Source: Chryseobacterium cheonjiense
GTDB taxonomy: Bacteria; Bacteroidota; Bacteroidia; Flavobacteriales; Weeksellaceae
Reading direction: 5' to 3'
Assembly (NCBI RefSeq): GCF_012927265.1
Contig: NZ_JABBGF010000002.1
Location: forward strand, 124,001 to 188,000
DNA: 64,000 nt
Shown: positions 16,605-26,395 of the stretch, piece after piece
Layout: each line of letters starts with the position of its first letter
How positions within the stretch are numbered: position 1 is the first letter of the stretch
Program-made: the position numbers and the translations under genes
Notes under the pieces: model-generated
Database searches by the model: none
The model's input: only the letters and a program-made list of their open reading frames with translations
Told to the model about the DNA's origin: nothing

Positions 16605-17559
16605 TGATGCCAATGGTATCTATTTCTGCAAGCTCCATTTTCTGATGAAGATCTGTGCGGCTGTCGTAATACATTAATCCCGAGTTGATGTACAACACAT
16701 TCATCAGCAGGGTTGAGATAATGGAGGAAATTCCGTATATCACAAAAAACAAAATCCCGAAGCTCCCTTTAAAAGGATCACTTTCAAACTGAGCATCCGG
16801 CGCCGTTGTTGACAGCTTCATAAAAAACAGGATCATCGGAACAGATGAAAAGAATATGCTCACAATATAAAATAATACGGTCATGATAGTAGTTGCTCCC
16901 CAGTATTTCCAGTAGGGAGATTTTTCCCTTCCGTTTGGATAAGAAAACTGCGACCGTACAGCATAACTTAGCGATTCAAAAAAGCCTCTTTTCCCATTAA
17001 AATAATCGAAGCAGAGAAAGATGATTATATTCAGTAATGTTGGGCCTACAAAAAGCATCAGCACCAAACCGATGATAACAAAAATAAGAATGTAAGAGAT
17101 CCCAAAAATCACAAATGCAACCGGCAATACTAAGAATGTTAACCCAAAATAGGCGGCGGCTAATTTTTTTCCGTTCGATTTGAAGTCGCTGAGGAGATCG
17201 TCTGCTTTAATATCTGTTTTCCCTTCCGCAATTCTTTTCATGTAAAAAACAGGAAAGAGAAAGTTAATGGTCATCAATGCTGTTGAAAGAATGAACAGTA
17301 AAACACCGCACAGAATAAGCATTCCCAGATTATCGTTAAGGAACTGCTCAAAGTAATAGCTCTGCCCTCCCATAGTGGAGCCGAAAAATGCCCCCAGGAA
17401 TTCCTTATATCCGAAAATGATGACTACCACCATCAGGATCAGCAGCAACCCGTTCAGAAGGATGAAATTTTTAAAATAGTTTTTACCGTATAATTTGAAA
17501 AAAGTAAAACTATCTGTTATAAACGTCCCAAAATCTCTCTTTTTATAAAACTGCATCAT
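16597..17559 (-). CDS. Multi-pass membrane protein of the MoxR cluster
   Basis: A 320-residue protein with about six hydrophobic segments (near 28-52, 75-105, 133-155, 157-190, 216-250 and 268-292). The region after the first helix pair and the motif GKRGFFESLSYAVRSQF resemble DUF4013/glycerophosphodiester-phosphodiesterase-associated membrane domains, but I do not recognise it confidently. It is translationally coupled to both neighbours: it overlaps the SpoIIM gene by 17 bases and the DUF4129 gene by 8. This position makes it part of the same envelope complex or pathway. Function is unknown. Confidence 0.75.
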   Translation of the reverse strand: MMQFYKKRDFGTFITDSFTFFKLYGKNYFKNFILLNGLLLILMVVVIIFGYKEFLGAFFGSTMGGQSYYFEQFLNDNLGMLILCGVLLFILSTALMTINFLFPVFYMKRIAEGKTDIKADDLLSDFKSNGKKLAAAYFGLTFLVLPVAFVIFGISYILIFVIIGLVLMLFVGPTLLNIIIFLCFDYFNGKRGFFESLSYAVRSQFSYPNGREKSPYWKYWGATTIMTVLFYIVSIFFSSVPMILFFMKLSTTAPDAQFESDPFKGSFGILFFVIYGISSIISTLLMNVLYINSGLMYYDSRTDLHQKMELAEIDTIGINE

Positions 17560-18526
17560 TTATCTGGTTATTAATTTTCCTGTTAACAATGGAAGGATAT
17601 ATGAAATAGTAAAAGCCGATAACGACCAATGATCCGAAGATGATGATCAGGTTTAAGGATAAAGGCATTTCCAGCGCATGTCTTGTGACATATCCTTCGA
17701 TAATTCCGGCACAAACCGTAAAGGGAACCGTACTCAGAAATATTTTAAACGAATCTTTAAATCCGTTTTTAAATGAGTTAAATCTTGAAAACGTGCGGGG
17801 AAATAATATGGACGCTCCGAGAATAAGTCCGCACATGGCTTCTACCACCATGGAAAAGATCTCAAAAACACCATGAAGCCATATTCCTCTGGCACTATCC
17901 TGCAATGCGCCGTAATCATAGAAGAAATACTGGAAAGATCCCAGCATTACGCTGTTTGACAAAAGTGCCCACAACGTTCCCACGCCGCCAAAAATTCCGT
18001 AAATATAAAGTTTGGCGCCCACACCGATGTTATTGAAGATAATCCCGATGGTGCTGCCCCAGGTAGATCCGCTCTGGTAAACGCCGACTGCGTTTCCGTT
18101 TTTGATATTTTCGATAGTCTGGTTCACATAGTCTTCTCCTAAAATAATTTTGGCAAAATCTTTATCGTAGACCGCAGAAAGCGAACCGATCAGGGTAAAT
18201 AAAGTGAAAAATAAGAAAGCATAGCCTAAGTATCTTCGGTACTGGTACACAAGCAAAGGAACTTCTGTCTTAAAGAAGTACAACAAGCGGTTCTCTTCTA
18301 CTCTTTTTGTTTTATAAATTTTCTGAAAAATCTGTGAAGACAGATGATTGAGATAAACTGTCGTATTGCTTTTCGGGTAGTAAGTCTGCGCAAAAGAAAG
18401 ATCGTTGACGAGATTAATGTACAGCGAAGAAAGGTCATCAGGATTTTTTTTAATTTTCCCCTGGATAACCTGTTCGATTCCCAACCATTTTTCTTTATTT
18501 TGTTTAATGAAATAAACCTCTCTCAT
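17543..18526 (-). CDS. SpoIIM-like stage II sporulation protein M family
   Basis: From the chosen start (MREVYFIKQNKEKW) the protein has 327 residues. A cytosolic N-terminal helical region of about 90 residues is followed by roughly six membrane helices, with family features such as NSVMLGSFQYFFYDYG and WLHGVFEIFSMVVEAM. SpoIIM homologues outside spore formers are common first genes of MoxR/RDD clusters. An in-frame ATG 12 codons upstream overlaps the promoter space shared with the divergent RDD gene and is unlikely. Only 27 bases separate the two start codons; TATTTTAG at 18537-18544 (minus) is a weak -7 candidate. Confidence 0.85.
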   Translation of the reverse strand: MREVYFIKQNKEKWLGIEQVIQGKIKKNPDDLSSLYINLVNDLSFAQTYYPKSNTTVYLNHLSSQIFQKIYKTKRVEENRLLYFFKTEVPLLVYQYRRYLGYAFLFFTLFTLIGSLSAVYDKDFAKIILGEDYVNQTIENIKNGNAVGVYQSGSTWGSTIGIIFNNIGVGAKLYIYGIFGGVGTLWALLSNSVMLGSFQYFFYDYGALQDSARGIWLHGVFEIFSMVVEAMCGLILGASILFPRTFSRFNSFKNGFKDSFKIFLSTVPFTVCAGIIEGYVTRHALEMPLSLNLIIIFGSLVVIGFYYFIYPSIVNRKINNQINDAVL

Positions 18527-18553
18527 AACTATAAGGCTAAAATAATAAAAATT

Positions 18554-19303
18554 ATGTCTCAAATTGCGATTAATACTTCACAAAATGTAAATATTAATTT
18601 CAACATTGCCAGTGTTGGAGACCGGATCATTGCTTTCTTTATTGACTTCGCGATAAAGGTAGCATACGGAATCGCCGTTCTGTATACGTTCTTCACGATT
18701 CTTAATCTCGGTTATTTGCTGCAGGGCCTTGATCAATGGTCTATTGGTGCGGTGTATATCATCCTGCTTTTTCCTACACTTGTTTATCCTGTGGTTCTTG
18801 AAAGTCTTATGGAGGGGCAGACTCCGGGAAAAAAGGTTATGAAAATACGTGTCGTAAAAATAGACGGCTATCAGGCGGGATTCGGGGATTACCTGATCCG
18901 CTGGGTTTTCAGAATTATTGATACTTCTTTTGCAGGCGTTGTAGGACTTGTATCTATGGTTGTCTCTAAAAACAATCAGCGTTTGGGAGATATTGCTTCT
19001 GGAACGGCTGTCATTTCTTTAAAGAATAATATTAATATTTCCCACACCATTTTAGAAAATATTAAAGAAGATTATATTCCTACATTTCCTCAGGTTATTG
19101 CATTAAGTGATAATGATATGAGGATCATTAAAGATAATTATATAAAAGCATTACGCATTGACGACAGACAGGTTATCAGCAAACTATCTGATAAGATCAA
19201 AAGCATTCTGAAGCTGGAAATAGATCCTACAAAAATGACGGAAAGACAGTTTATAGGAGTTATTATCAAAGATTATAATTATTACACGGGGAAAGATAGT
19301 TAA
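18554..19303 (+). CDS. RDD family membrane protein
   Basis: A 249-residue protein carrying an RDD domain in its first 160 residues: ASVGDRIIAFFIDFAI with the namesake Arg-Asp, then MEGQTPGKKVMKIRVVK and GFGDYLIRWVFRIIDT. Three or four membrane helices are followed by a soluble C-terminal region of about 90 residues. RDD proteins are proposed transporters or partners of the SpoIIM/MoxR cluster. Frame-compatible ATGs upstream lie inside the divergent SpoIIM gene; MSQIAINTS just after the intergenic gap is the credible start. It is divergently transcribed from the MoxR operon. Confidence 0.88.
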   Translation: MSQIAINTSQNVNINFNIASVGDRIIAFFIDFAIKVAYGIAVLYTFFTILNLGYLLQGLDQWSIGAVYIILLFPTLVYPVVLESLMEGQTPGKKVMKIRVVKIDGYQAGFGDYLIRWVFRIIDTSFAGVVGLVSMVVSKNNQRLGDIASGTAVISLKNNINISHTILENIKEDYIPTFPQVIALSDNDMRIIKDNYIKALRIDDRQVISKLSDKIKSILKLEIDPTKMTERQFIGVIIKDYNYYTGKDS

Positions 19304-19386
19304 AGTGAATGGTGAATTTTGCTTTTGCAAATGAATAGTAAGTTTCATGAAATAAATTGATAATTCATAATCATCAACTATCTTTA

Positions 19387-19400
19387 TTGATGTACATCAA
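19387..19400 (+). promoter_or_regulatory. FNR/CRP-type palindromic box
   Basis: TTGATGTACATCAA is a perfect 14-base palindrome equal to the FNR consensus TTGAT-N4-ATCAA. Its centre (19393.5) is 41-42 bases upstream of a predicted transcription start near 19435, downstream of the -7-like TATTTTTA at 19423-19430. That is the class II activator geometry. It points to a Crp/Fnr-family regulator acting on the GNAT gene. Confidence 0.6.
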
Positions 19401-19415
19401 AAGTTTCGCGGTGCA

Positions 19416-19444
19416 GTTTTTGTATTTTTACTGTATACAAAAAC
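19416..19444 (+). promoter_or_regulatory. Perfect 10-base inverted repeat over the promoter
   Basis: GTTTTTGTAT at 19416-19425 is repeated inverted as ATACAAAAAC at 19435-19444 with a nine-base spacer. It brackets the predicted -7 box and transcript start, so it could be a repressor operator or a hairpin at the very 5' end of the mRNA. Confidence 0.5.
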
Positions 19445-19451
19445 GTAGATT

Positions 19452-19742
19452 ATGAGATTTGAAAATAATAAATCAGGGAACGGCGGTGTTATTACTTTAA
19501 ATAATGAAATCAAGGAAGTCGGACGGTTAACCTATACTATTTTTCCGGAAGATCATAAACTGATTATTTCTTTCGTTCTGGTACATCCGGAATTTGAAGG
19601 CCGCGGAATGGGGAAATACCTGGTAGAAGAGGCCATAAAGTTTGCCAGAGAAAACCAATGGAAGGTATACCCTCACTGTTCGTATGCAAGATCTGTGATG
19701 ATGAGAATGCGCGATGTTGATGATGTTTTCTTACAGCGTTAA
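19452..19742 (+). CDS. Small GNAT-family acetyltransferase (YjdJ/COG2388 type)
   Basis: A 96-residue compact GNAT domain. FVLVHPEFEGRGMGKYLVEEA contains the acetyl-CoA pyrophosphate-binding R/Q-x-x-G-x-G pattern (RGMG), and the C-terminal PHCSYARSVM is typical of this short COG2388 family. Substrates of the family are unknown. The upstream FNR-type palindrome suggests control by oxygen, redox or nitric oxide signals. Its 3' end overlaps the convergent glycosyltransferase gene by 12 bases. Confidence 0.85.
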   Translation: MRFENNKSGNGGVITLNNEIKEVGRLTYTIFPEDHKLIISFVLVHPEFEGRGMGKYLVEEAIKFARENQWKVYPHCSYARSVMMRMRDVDDVFLQR

Positions 19743-20702
19743 AACTTCTTTTACAAGAATTTCTTCAATATCATCCGGATAATCAACTTTCAGATGATGA
19801 TCTGAGGCTACCCAGCTCAGAATTTCTTCAGGCTTTAAAACTTTAGAGTTGGGAATTCCCATTCTGTCTAAAGCACAGGCGTTACATTCCTGCTCATATT
19901 GATTATGAATCGGGATCACGAACAATTTTTTATCCATAAAAAGTGCCTCTGCGGGAGTCTCAAAACCTGCGTTGCAAAGAATTCCGTCGCAGTTTTCAAA
20001 GCTTTTGAGATATTTAATTTCATCAATAGGAAAGATCTCCACATTTTTTTCTTTGTATTGAAGCTTTGAATACTTAGAAAAAACTTTCCATTTAACCGGA
20101 ATTTGCTGTAACACTTTGATAATATTTTCATCCGAAAAACTTGGAAGATACACCAGATAAAAACCTTTTTTATCGGGATTAAGATTTCTGATCTTTCTTC
20201 TGATTACAGGCTTTTTAATTTGAGGATGGTAATTTTCAAAATGGAAGCCTATTTTCCTGTCGCTCGGAACATAATATTTCAAAACCAGATCACCAAAGAA
20301 ATCTTTCTTTTCAGGTCTTGGCGTTTCTTTAAATAACATAGAAGCCTGATGGCTCAGTTCAATCATCGGGAGGCTTTTCAGTTTACAGGCCCATCCGGTA
20401 ATCGGCTCATAATCATTAATGATAAGATCATAACCCGAAAGGCTGATTTCTTTAATGGTCTTAAAAGCTTCCAGAAAATGATTATCTGTAAAAGTTTTCC
20501 GATACGAGAGACCGCCTGTTTTATTATACAACAATGAAATCCCTTTATGTTGATAATTAACGTCAAAATCAGCCTTTAATTGCGACTGATGACCACTGAT
20601 CAGTGTTTCGACCGAGGCATATTTTTTCAGAATGGGAACAATCTCCTGCGCCCGGGCGATATGTCCGTTTCCTGTTCCCTGAAATGCATATAAGATTTTC
20701 AT
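19731..20702 (-). CDS. Glycosyltransferase family 28-like protein (MJ1255 type)
   Basis: A 323-residue GT-B fold glycosyltransferase. The N-terminus has FQGTGNGHIARAQEI, the glycine-rich loop of MurG-like enzymes, and the C-terminal half has the nucleotide-sugar-binding region ILCNAGFETPAEALFM followed by PIHNQYEQECNA. Relatives transfer sugars to lipids or lipid-linked acceptors. It overlaps the metallophosphoesterase gene by 4 bases (ATGA). As that neighbour resembles a lipid A precursor hydrolase, an envelope glycolipid role is plausible. Confidence 0.82.
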   Translation of the reverse strand: MKILYAFQGTGNGHIARAQEIVPILKKYASVETLISGHQSQLKADFDVNYQHKGISLLYNKTGGLSYRKTFTDNHFLEAFKTIKEISLSGYDLIINDYEPITGWACKLKSLPMIELSHQASMLFKETPRPEKKDFFGDLVLKYYVPSDRKIGFHFENYHPQIKKPVIRRKIRNLNPDKKGFYLVYLPSFSDENIIKVLQQIPVKWKVFSKYSKLQYKEKNVEIFPIDEIKYLKSFENCDGILCNAGFETPAEALFMDKKLFVIPIHNQYEQECNACALDRMGIPNSKVLKPEEILSWVASDHHLKVDYPDDIEEILVKEVLTL

Positions 20703-21526
20703 TTCGTAAAATTGGTTACTATTTTCAAAAGGTCATTGCTGTTAATATCCGGGATTTCATCAGTATTGTCGTCTTTCAGCAGATGCTTATGGTCTTCATA
20801 ATAAAAGATCTTCCATTCATTATCATGATATTCCAGAGCGGAAAGATTCTCGATCCAGTCTCCGGAATTTAGATAAATGCAGGAACCCTTTTTATTAACC
20901 ACCTCCCGGATCTGCGGCTGATGAATATGTCCGCATACTACATAATCGTAGTGATTGTCAATAGCCAGCTCGGAAGCGGTCAGTTCAAAATCCCCGATAT
21001 ATTTGACGGCTTTCTTCACGTTATTTTTAATTTTTTTGGAGAATGAATATTTTTCTTTCCCCATCTTTTCTAAAAACCAATTGACGATATTATTGATTAC
21101 AATTAAGAGGTCATAACCTTTTCCACCGAGTTTGGCAATCCATTTTGAATGCTGAACCGAGGCGTCAAAAACGTCACCATGGAAAATCCATGCTTTTTTA
21201 TCGTTAATGTTTAAACAGATTTTATTGCAGACTTTAAGCTTACCCAATTCGAAGTCAGTAAACTTCCGGAACATCTCATCGTGATTTCCGGTGATGTAGT
21301 ATACATCAGTATTCTTTGTAGCAAATGAAAGGATTTTTTTAATTACCTTCAAGTGAGGCTTGGGAAAATAAGATTTTTTGAATTGCCAGATATCGATGAT
21401 ATCTCCGTTCAAAACGAGTATTTTGGGCTGAATAGAATTGAGATACCTCAGCAATTCTTTAGCCTTACATCCATAAGTTCCCAAATGCACATCCGATATT
21501 ACAACCAATTCAACGTTTCTTTTCAT
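20699..21526 (-). CDS. UDP-2,3-diacylglucosamine diphosphatase-like metallophosphoesterase
   Basis: A calcineurin-like phosphoesterase with all metal-site motifs: ISDVHLGTYG, GDIIDIWQ, GNHDE, FHGDVFD and CGHIHQP. The arrangement and size fit the LpxH-like group that removes UMP from UDP-diacylglucosamine in lipid A synthesis, although many paralogues act on other substrates. I start at MKRNVELVV; an ATG four codons upstream is possible. It is cytosolic, possibly membrane-peripheral, and cotranscribed with the downstream glycosyltransferase. Confidence 0.83.
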   Translation of the reverse strand: MKRNVELVVISDVHLGTYGCKAKELLRYLNSIQPKILVLNGDIIDIWQFKKSYFPKPHLKVIKKILSFATKNTDVYYITGNHDEMFRKFTDFELGKLKVCNKICLNINDKKAWIFHGDVFDASVQHSKWIAKLGGKGYDLLIVINNIVNWFLEKMGKEKYSFSKKIKNNVKKAVKYIGDFELTASELAIDNHYDYVVCGHIHQPQIREVVNKKGSCIYLNSGDWIENLSALEYHDNEWKIFYYEDHKHLLKDDNTDEIPDINSNDLLKIVTNFTK

Positions 21527-21591
21527 AGTTTTATGCAAAGAAACTACTTGAAAATTAACTGTATATGAATGTTATATTATTTTTGAGTATT

Positions 21592-21627
21592 AAAAAACCT
21601 CACAGGTTTTAAAAGCCTGTGAGGTTT
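21592..21627 (-). terminator. Terminator of the YebC-family gene
   Basis: A 12-base perfect stem, AAACCTCACAGG with its complement, spans 21595-21606 and 21616-21627. On the minus strand the stem runs into a T run, so it terminates the YebC gene. Confidence 0.88.
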
Positions 21628-21647
21628 GTATGATATAATTTCAAATA

Positions 21648-22388
21648 TTAAAGAGTATTCATCATCTCTTCAGAAACCTCCATATTATGGTAAACATTCT
21701 GTACATCGTCATCATCCTCGAAACGCTCAAGCATCTTCATATTTGCTTTAAACTGCTCCTCGTTTACTTCTTTAGTAGTATTGGGAATTCTCTGAAGTTC
21801 GGCACTTTTTGCCTCAATTCCGAGCTCATCCAGTTTATGTGACAAAGACCCGAAATCTTCGAAAGCTGTGGTGATCATTACTTCTTCATCATCTTTTTCA
21901 ACGTCTTCTGCACCTCCGTCAATCATTTCCATTTCGAAATCATCCCAATCCATTTTAATCTGGGATAAGTCAATAGTGAAAATTCCTTTTCTATCAAAAA
22001 TGAAAGCTAATTCCCCGTTTTTACCTAGGTTTCCATCAAATTTATTAAAAACAGCTCTTACATTGGCAACAGTTCTTGTCGTATTGTTGGTCGTGCATTC
22101 AATAAAAAATGCCACACCTCCCTGACCATATCCTTCGTAAGTGACCTCTTCGTAGTTTTCAGCATCTGCACCACTCGCTTTTTTGATGGCTCTTTCTACA
22201 TTATCCTTAGGCATATTGGCACCTTTCGCATTCTGGATACACCTTCTTAACGCAGGATTCGATTCCGGGTCAGGACCGCCGGCTTTTACTGCTAATGCAA
22301 TATCTTTACCTATTTTAGAAAAAGTTTTAGCCATCTTATCCCATCTGGCCATTTTAGAAGCTTTTCTATATTCAAATGCTCTTCCCAT
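21648..22388 (-). CDS. YebC/PmpR family DNA-binding or translation factor
   Basis: A 246-residue YebC-family protein with the family start MGRAFEYRKASKMARWDKMAK, followed by GPDPESNPALRRCIQNAK, NMPKDNVERAIKKA and YEGYGQGGVAFFIECTT. Members were described as transcriptional regulators; recent work on YebC also links it to ribosome rescue at proline stretches. The protein is complete and of normal length. It is flanked by terminators on both sides, so it forms its own transcription unit. Confidence 0.93.
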   Translation of the reverse strand: MGRAFEYRKASKMARWDKMAKTFSKIGKDIALAVKAGGPDPESNPALRRCIQNAKGANMPKDNVERAIKKASGADAENYEEVTYEGYGQGGVAFFIECTTNNTTRTVANVRAVFNKFDGNLGKNGELAFIFDRKGIFTIDLSQIKMDWDDFEMEMIDGGAEDVEKDDEEVMITTAFEDFGSLSHKLDELGIEAKSAELQRIPNTTKEVNEEQFKANMKMLERFEDDDDVQNVYHNMEVSEEMMNTL

Positions 22389-22430
22389 TTTATTTTTAAA
22401 TTTTCAACAAAATTAATTAAAAGTGAACGA

Positions 22431-22463
22431 AAAAAAAATACCCCCAGATGACTGGAGGTATTT
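22431..22463 (-). terminator. Terminator of the OmpA-family gene
   Basis: On the minus strand AAATACCTCCAG pairs with CTGGGGGTATTT around a four-base loop and is followed by a run of nine T. One G-T wobble is present. Confidence 0.85.
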
Positions 22464-22482
22464 ATATTTAGAAAAATTTTAA

Positions 22483-23967
22483 TTATTTTTTCTTTTTAAC
22501 TACTTTTTTCTTAGTAGTTTTCTTAGCTGGAGCTTTTTTCACTGGAGCATCTTCATAATCTTTCTTCTTCATAGCATTCCATTCGTTCATATCTTCGATA
22601 GGAATTACTTTTACGATTCTATCTTTTTGTCTTTCAGCATCAGAAGCCGTAGCAGGTACAGTAGCTTTTGCTTTACCAACACCTACAGATTTAAGAGCAT
22701 CAGCATCTACACCTCTCGCATCTAAAGCAGCAACTACAGCAGCAGCTCTTTCTCTAGATAATTTTAAGTTGTAAGCTTCAGATCCTTTAGCATCTGTTCT
22801 ACCTTCAAGTACATAATGACCACCGTCAGTCTTGATGATATTAGCAGCTCTATCTAAAGCAGGTGAAGATTCAGCTTTGATTGTTGCTTTGTTGAAATCG
22901 AAGTAAACATTACCGAATTCTCTCTCAACTTCTTCAGCTGTTTTTGTCTTAGGCTTAGGACATCCGTTGTATTCTGGAAGACCTGGAACTGTAGGACAAG
23001 CATCATCTTTATCTAAGATACCATCACCATCTGTATCTGGCCAAGGACATCCGTTGTTTTCTGCAGGACCTGCAACTGTAGGACAAGCATCATCTTTGTC
23101 GATTACACCGTCACCATCTGTATCTGGCCAAGGGCAACCGTTGTTTTCAACCGGACCAGCTACGTCTGGACATTGATCGTCTTTATCTGGAACTCCATCA
23201 CCGTCTGTATCAGGACATCCCTGGAATTCTGGTAATCCCGGAGTATCAGGACATAAATCGTCTTTATCTAAGATACCATCTTTATCTCTGTCTCTGTTTC
23301 CAAATCTGAAGTTTAATGAAGCAGAAGCTTGCCAGAAGTTAGCATAGTTTGCTTTATCACCAGGAGTAGAAACATAATCACCCTGAACACCTAAACCGAA
23401 GTTTTTAGTTAACCAGAAATTAATACCTGCACCAGTAGCAACTGCAAAGTGGTTTGCTTTACCATTTTCGTTACCATTGTCTCCATTACTGATTACAGCT
23501 CCGTTAGCATCTGTTCTTGGGAATGTAAGAGAAGTGTAATCGTGTCTAAGGTAGTTAGCACCAACTCTTAAATACGGATCGAACCAAGATTCTTCATCCC
23601 ATAAAAGACCTGCAGCTTTTGCCTGGAAACCAAGACCTGTCATCAACATGAATTCTTTACCCATGTTAAATCTCTTGTTTTCAACATTACCTACAGTAGT
23701 TTGCCAGTCGATAACCAAACCTTTACCTACGTTTCTAGCAACAGTAAGTTTTGATAATGGCGGAGTAATAGAGAAGTTGTTCATATTGAACATTGTCTTC
23801 GTCAAATTATTAGCAGAGAACGTATTACTGAAGTTTTCTCTCTGTGCCATATGGTTTTCCGCGTGAGCACCAACCCCGATCATCCACGGATTGTTGGTAG
23901 TCTGAGCGAACACAGTAGAAGCGACAGTAAGCGCCAATGCTGAAATTCCTAATTTTAGATTTTTCAT
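22483..23967 (-). CDS. OmpA-family outer membrane protein with thrombospondin type 3 repeats
   Basis: The 494-residue protein has a signal peptide ending at VFAQ (residue 22), an OmpA-like eight-strand barrel (about 23-225), and four or five calcium-binding thrombospondin type 3 repeats (units like DTDGDGVPDKDDQCP and DTDGDGILDKDDACP). The C-terminal OmpA peptidoglycan-binding domain (about 350-455) has VYFDFNKATIK and GRTDAKGSEAYNLKLSRERA. The C-terminus is unusually basic, with Lys-rich segments after residue 470. It anchors the outer membrane to peptidoglycan and is probably a major porin-like protein. In the DNA the repeats give near-identical 70-base units at about 22960-23270. Confidence 0.92.
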   Translation of the reverse strand: MKNLKLGISALALTVASTVFAQTTNNPWMIGVGAHAENHMAQRENFSNTFSANNLTKTMFNMNNFSITPPLSKLTVARNVGKGLVIDWQTTVGNVENKRFNMGKEFMLMTGLGFQAKAAGLLWDEESWFDPYLRVGANYLRHDYTSLTFPRTDANGAVISNGDNGNENGKANHFAVATGAGINFWLTKNFGLGVQGDYVSTPGDKANYANFWQASASLNFRFGNRDRDKDGILDKDDLCPDTPGLPEFQGCPDTDGDGVPDKDDQCPDVAGPVENNGCPWPDTDGDGVIDKDDACPTVAGPAENNGCPWPDTDGDGILDKDDACPTVPGLPEYNGCPKPKTKTAEEVEREFGNVYFDFNKATIKAESSPALDRAANIIKTDGGHYVLEGRTDAKGSEAYNLKLSRERAAAVVAALDARGVDADALKSVGVGKAKATVPATASDAERQKDRIVKVIPIEDMNEWNAMKKKDYEDAPVKKAPAKKTTKKKVVKKKK

Positions 23968-24044
23968 AGAATTAAATGATTAAATAATTGATAATGCAAA
24001 ATAAATATAATTTTTCTTTATATACAAAGTTTTTCCGATGATTT

Positions 24045-24503
24045 TTAACTTTTCTTTAATATTCTGTCGAGGTTCCGTTTGTTTTCTCTATCTTTAATGC
24101 TCTCCCTTTTATCAAAGAGTTTTTTACCCCTTCCCAACGCAATTAAAACCTTTGCTTTTCCCTTATCATTGATATATAACTTTAAAGGTATGATGGTATT
24201 TCCTGCATCCTTTAATTTCTTTTCCAGCTTTTGCAGTTCTTTTTTGTGCAACAGCAATTTCCGTTCCCTTTTTGTCTTATGATTATAAAATGTGCCTAAT
24301 TTATATTCATCAATCATCATATTAATGATGTATAATTCCCCATCAATAAACTGACAGAAAGATTCTGCAATAGAAGCTTTTGAGGAGCGCAACGATTTTA
24401 TTTCCGTACCTGTAAGTACCATTCCCGCTTCGTATTCTTCAATAATTTCGTATTCGAATCTGGCCCTTCTGTTTAATATATTGACTGTCTTTTCTATTTT
24501 CAT
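24045..24503 (-). CDS. smpB: SsrA-binding protein SmpB
   Basis: A 152-residue SmpB. Family motifs are NRRARFEYEI, the LTGTEIKSLR loop, and the basic C-terminal tail DKRESIKDRENKRNLDRIL, which enters the ribosomal mRNA channel. It carries tmRNA to stalled ribosomes for trans-translation. The length is normal. The tmRNA gene itself is not in the window. It is divergent from the ABC-F gene with a 189-base AT-rich gap. Confidence 0.96.
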   Translation of the reverse strand: MKIEKTVNILNRRARFEYEIIEEYEAGMVLTGTEIKSLRSSKASIAESFCQFIDGELYIINMMIDEYKLGTFYNHKTKRERKLLLHKKELQKLEKKLKDAGNTIIPLKLYINDKGKAKVLIALGRGKKLFDKRESIKDRENKRNLDRILKKS

Positions 24504-24620
24504 CTCGAATTCGTCTGATATCTGTATTGAATAGGAATTTACCCTATTATTTATTAAGCTGCCCTTATGGGCTCTATATAATTTAAGTAATGAAATATAT
24601 AAAAAATACCTTACATTTAA

Positions 24621-26315
<1,695 letters not shown>

Positions 26316-26338
26316 AATACATTCAGATAAATTACAAC

Positions 26339-26366
26339 AAAGCGTTTCTTTCCGAAACGCTTTTTT
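26339..26366 (+). terminator. Terminator of the ABC-F gene
   Basis: AAGCGTTTC pairs with GAAACGCTT across a five-base loop, followed by T6. Confidence 0.9.
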
Positions 26367-26395
26367 ATTTGTAGCTTAGAGTAAAATATTAATCT

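Noticed and set aside
22960..23270. Near-identical direct repeats as a mobile or CRISPR-like array
   Set aside because: They are codon-level copies of thrombospondin type 3 repeats in the OmpA-family protein, in frame throughout.
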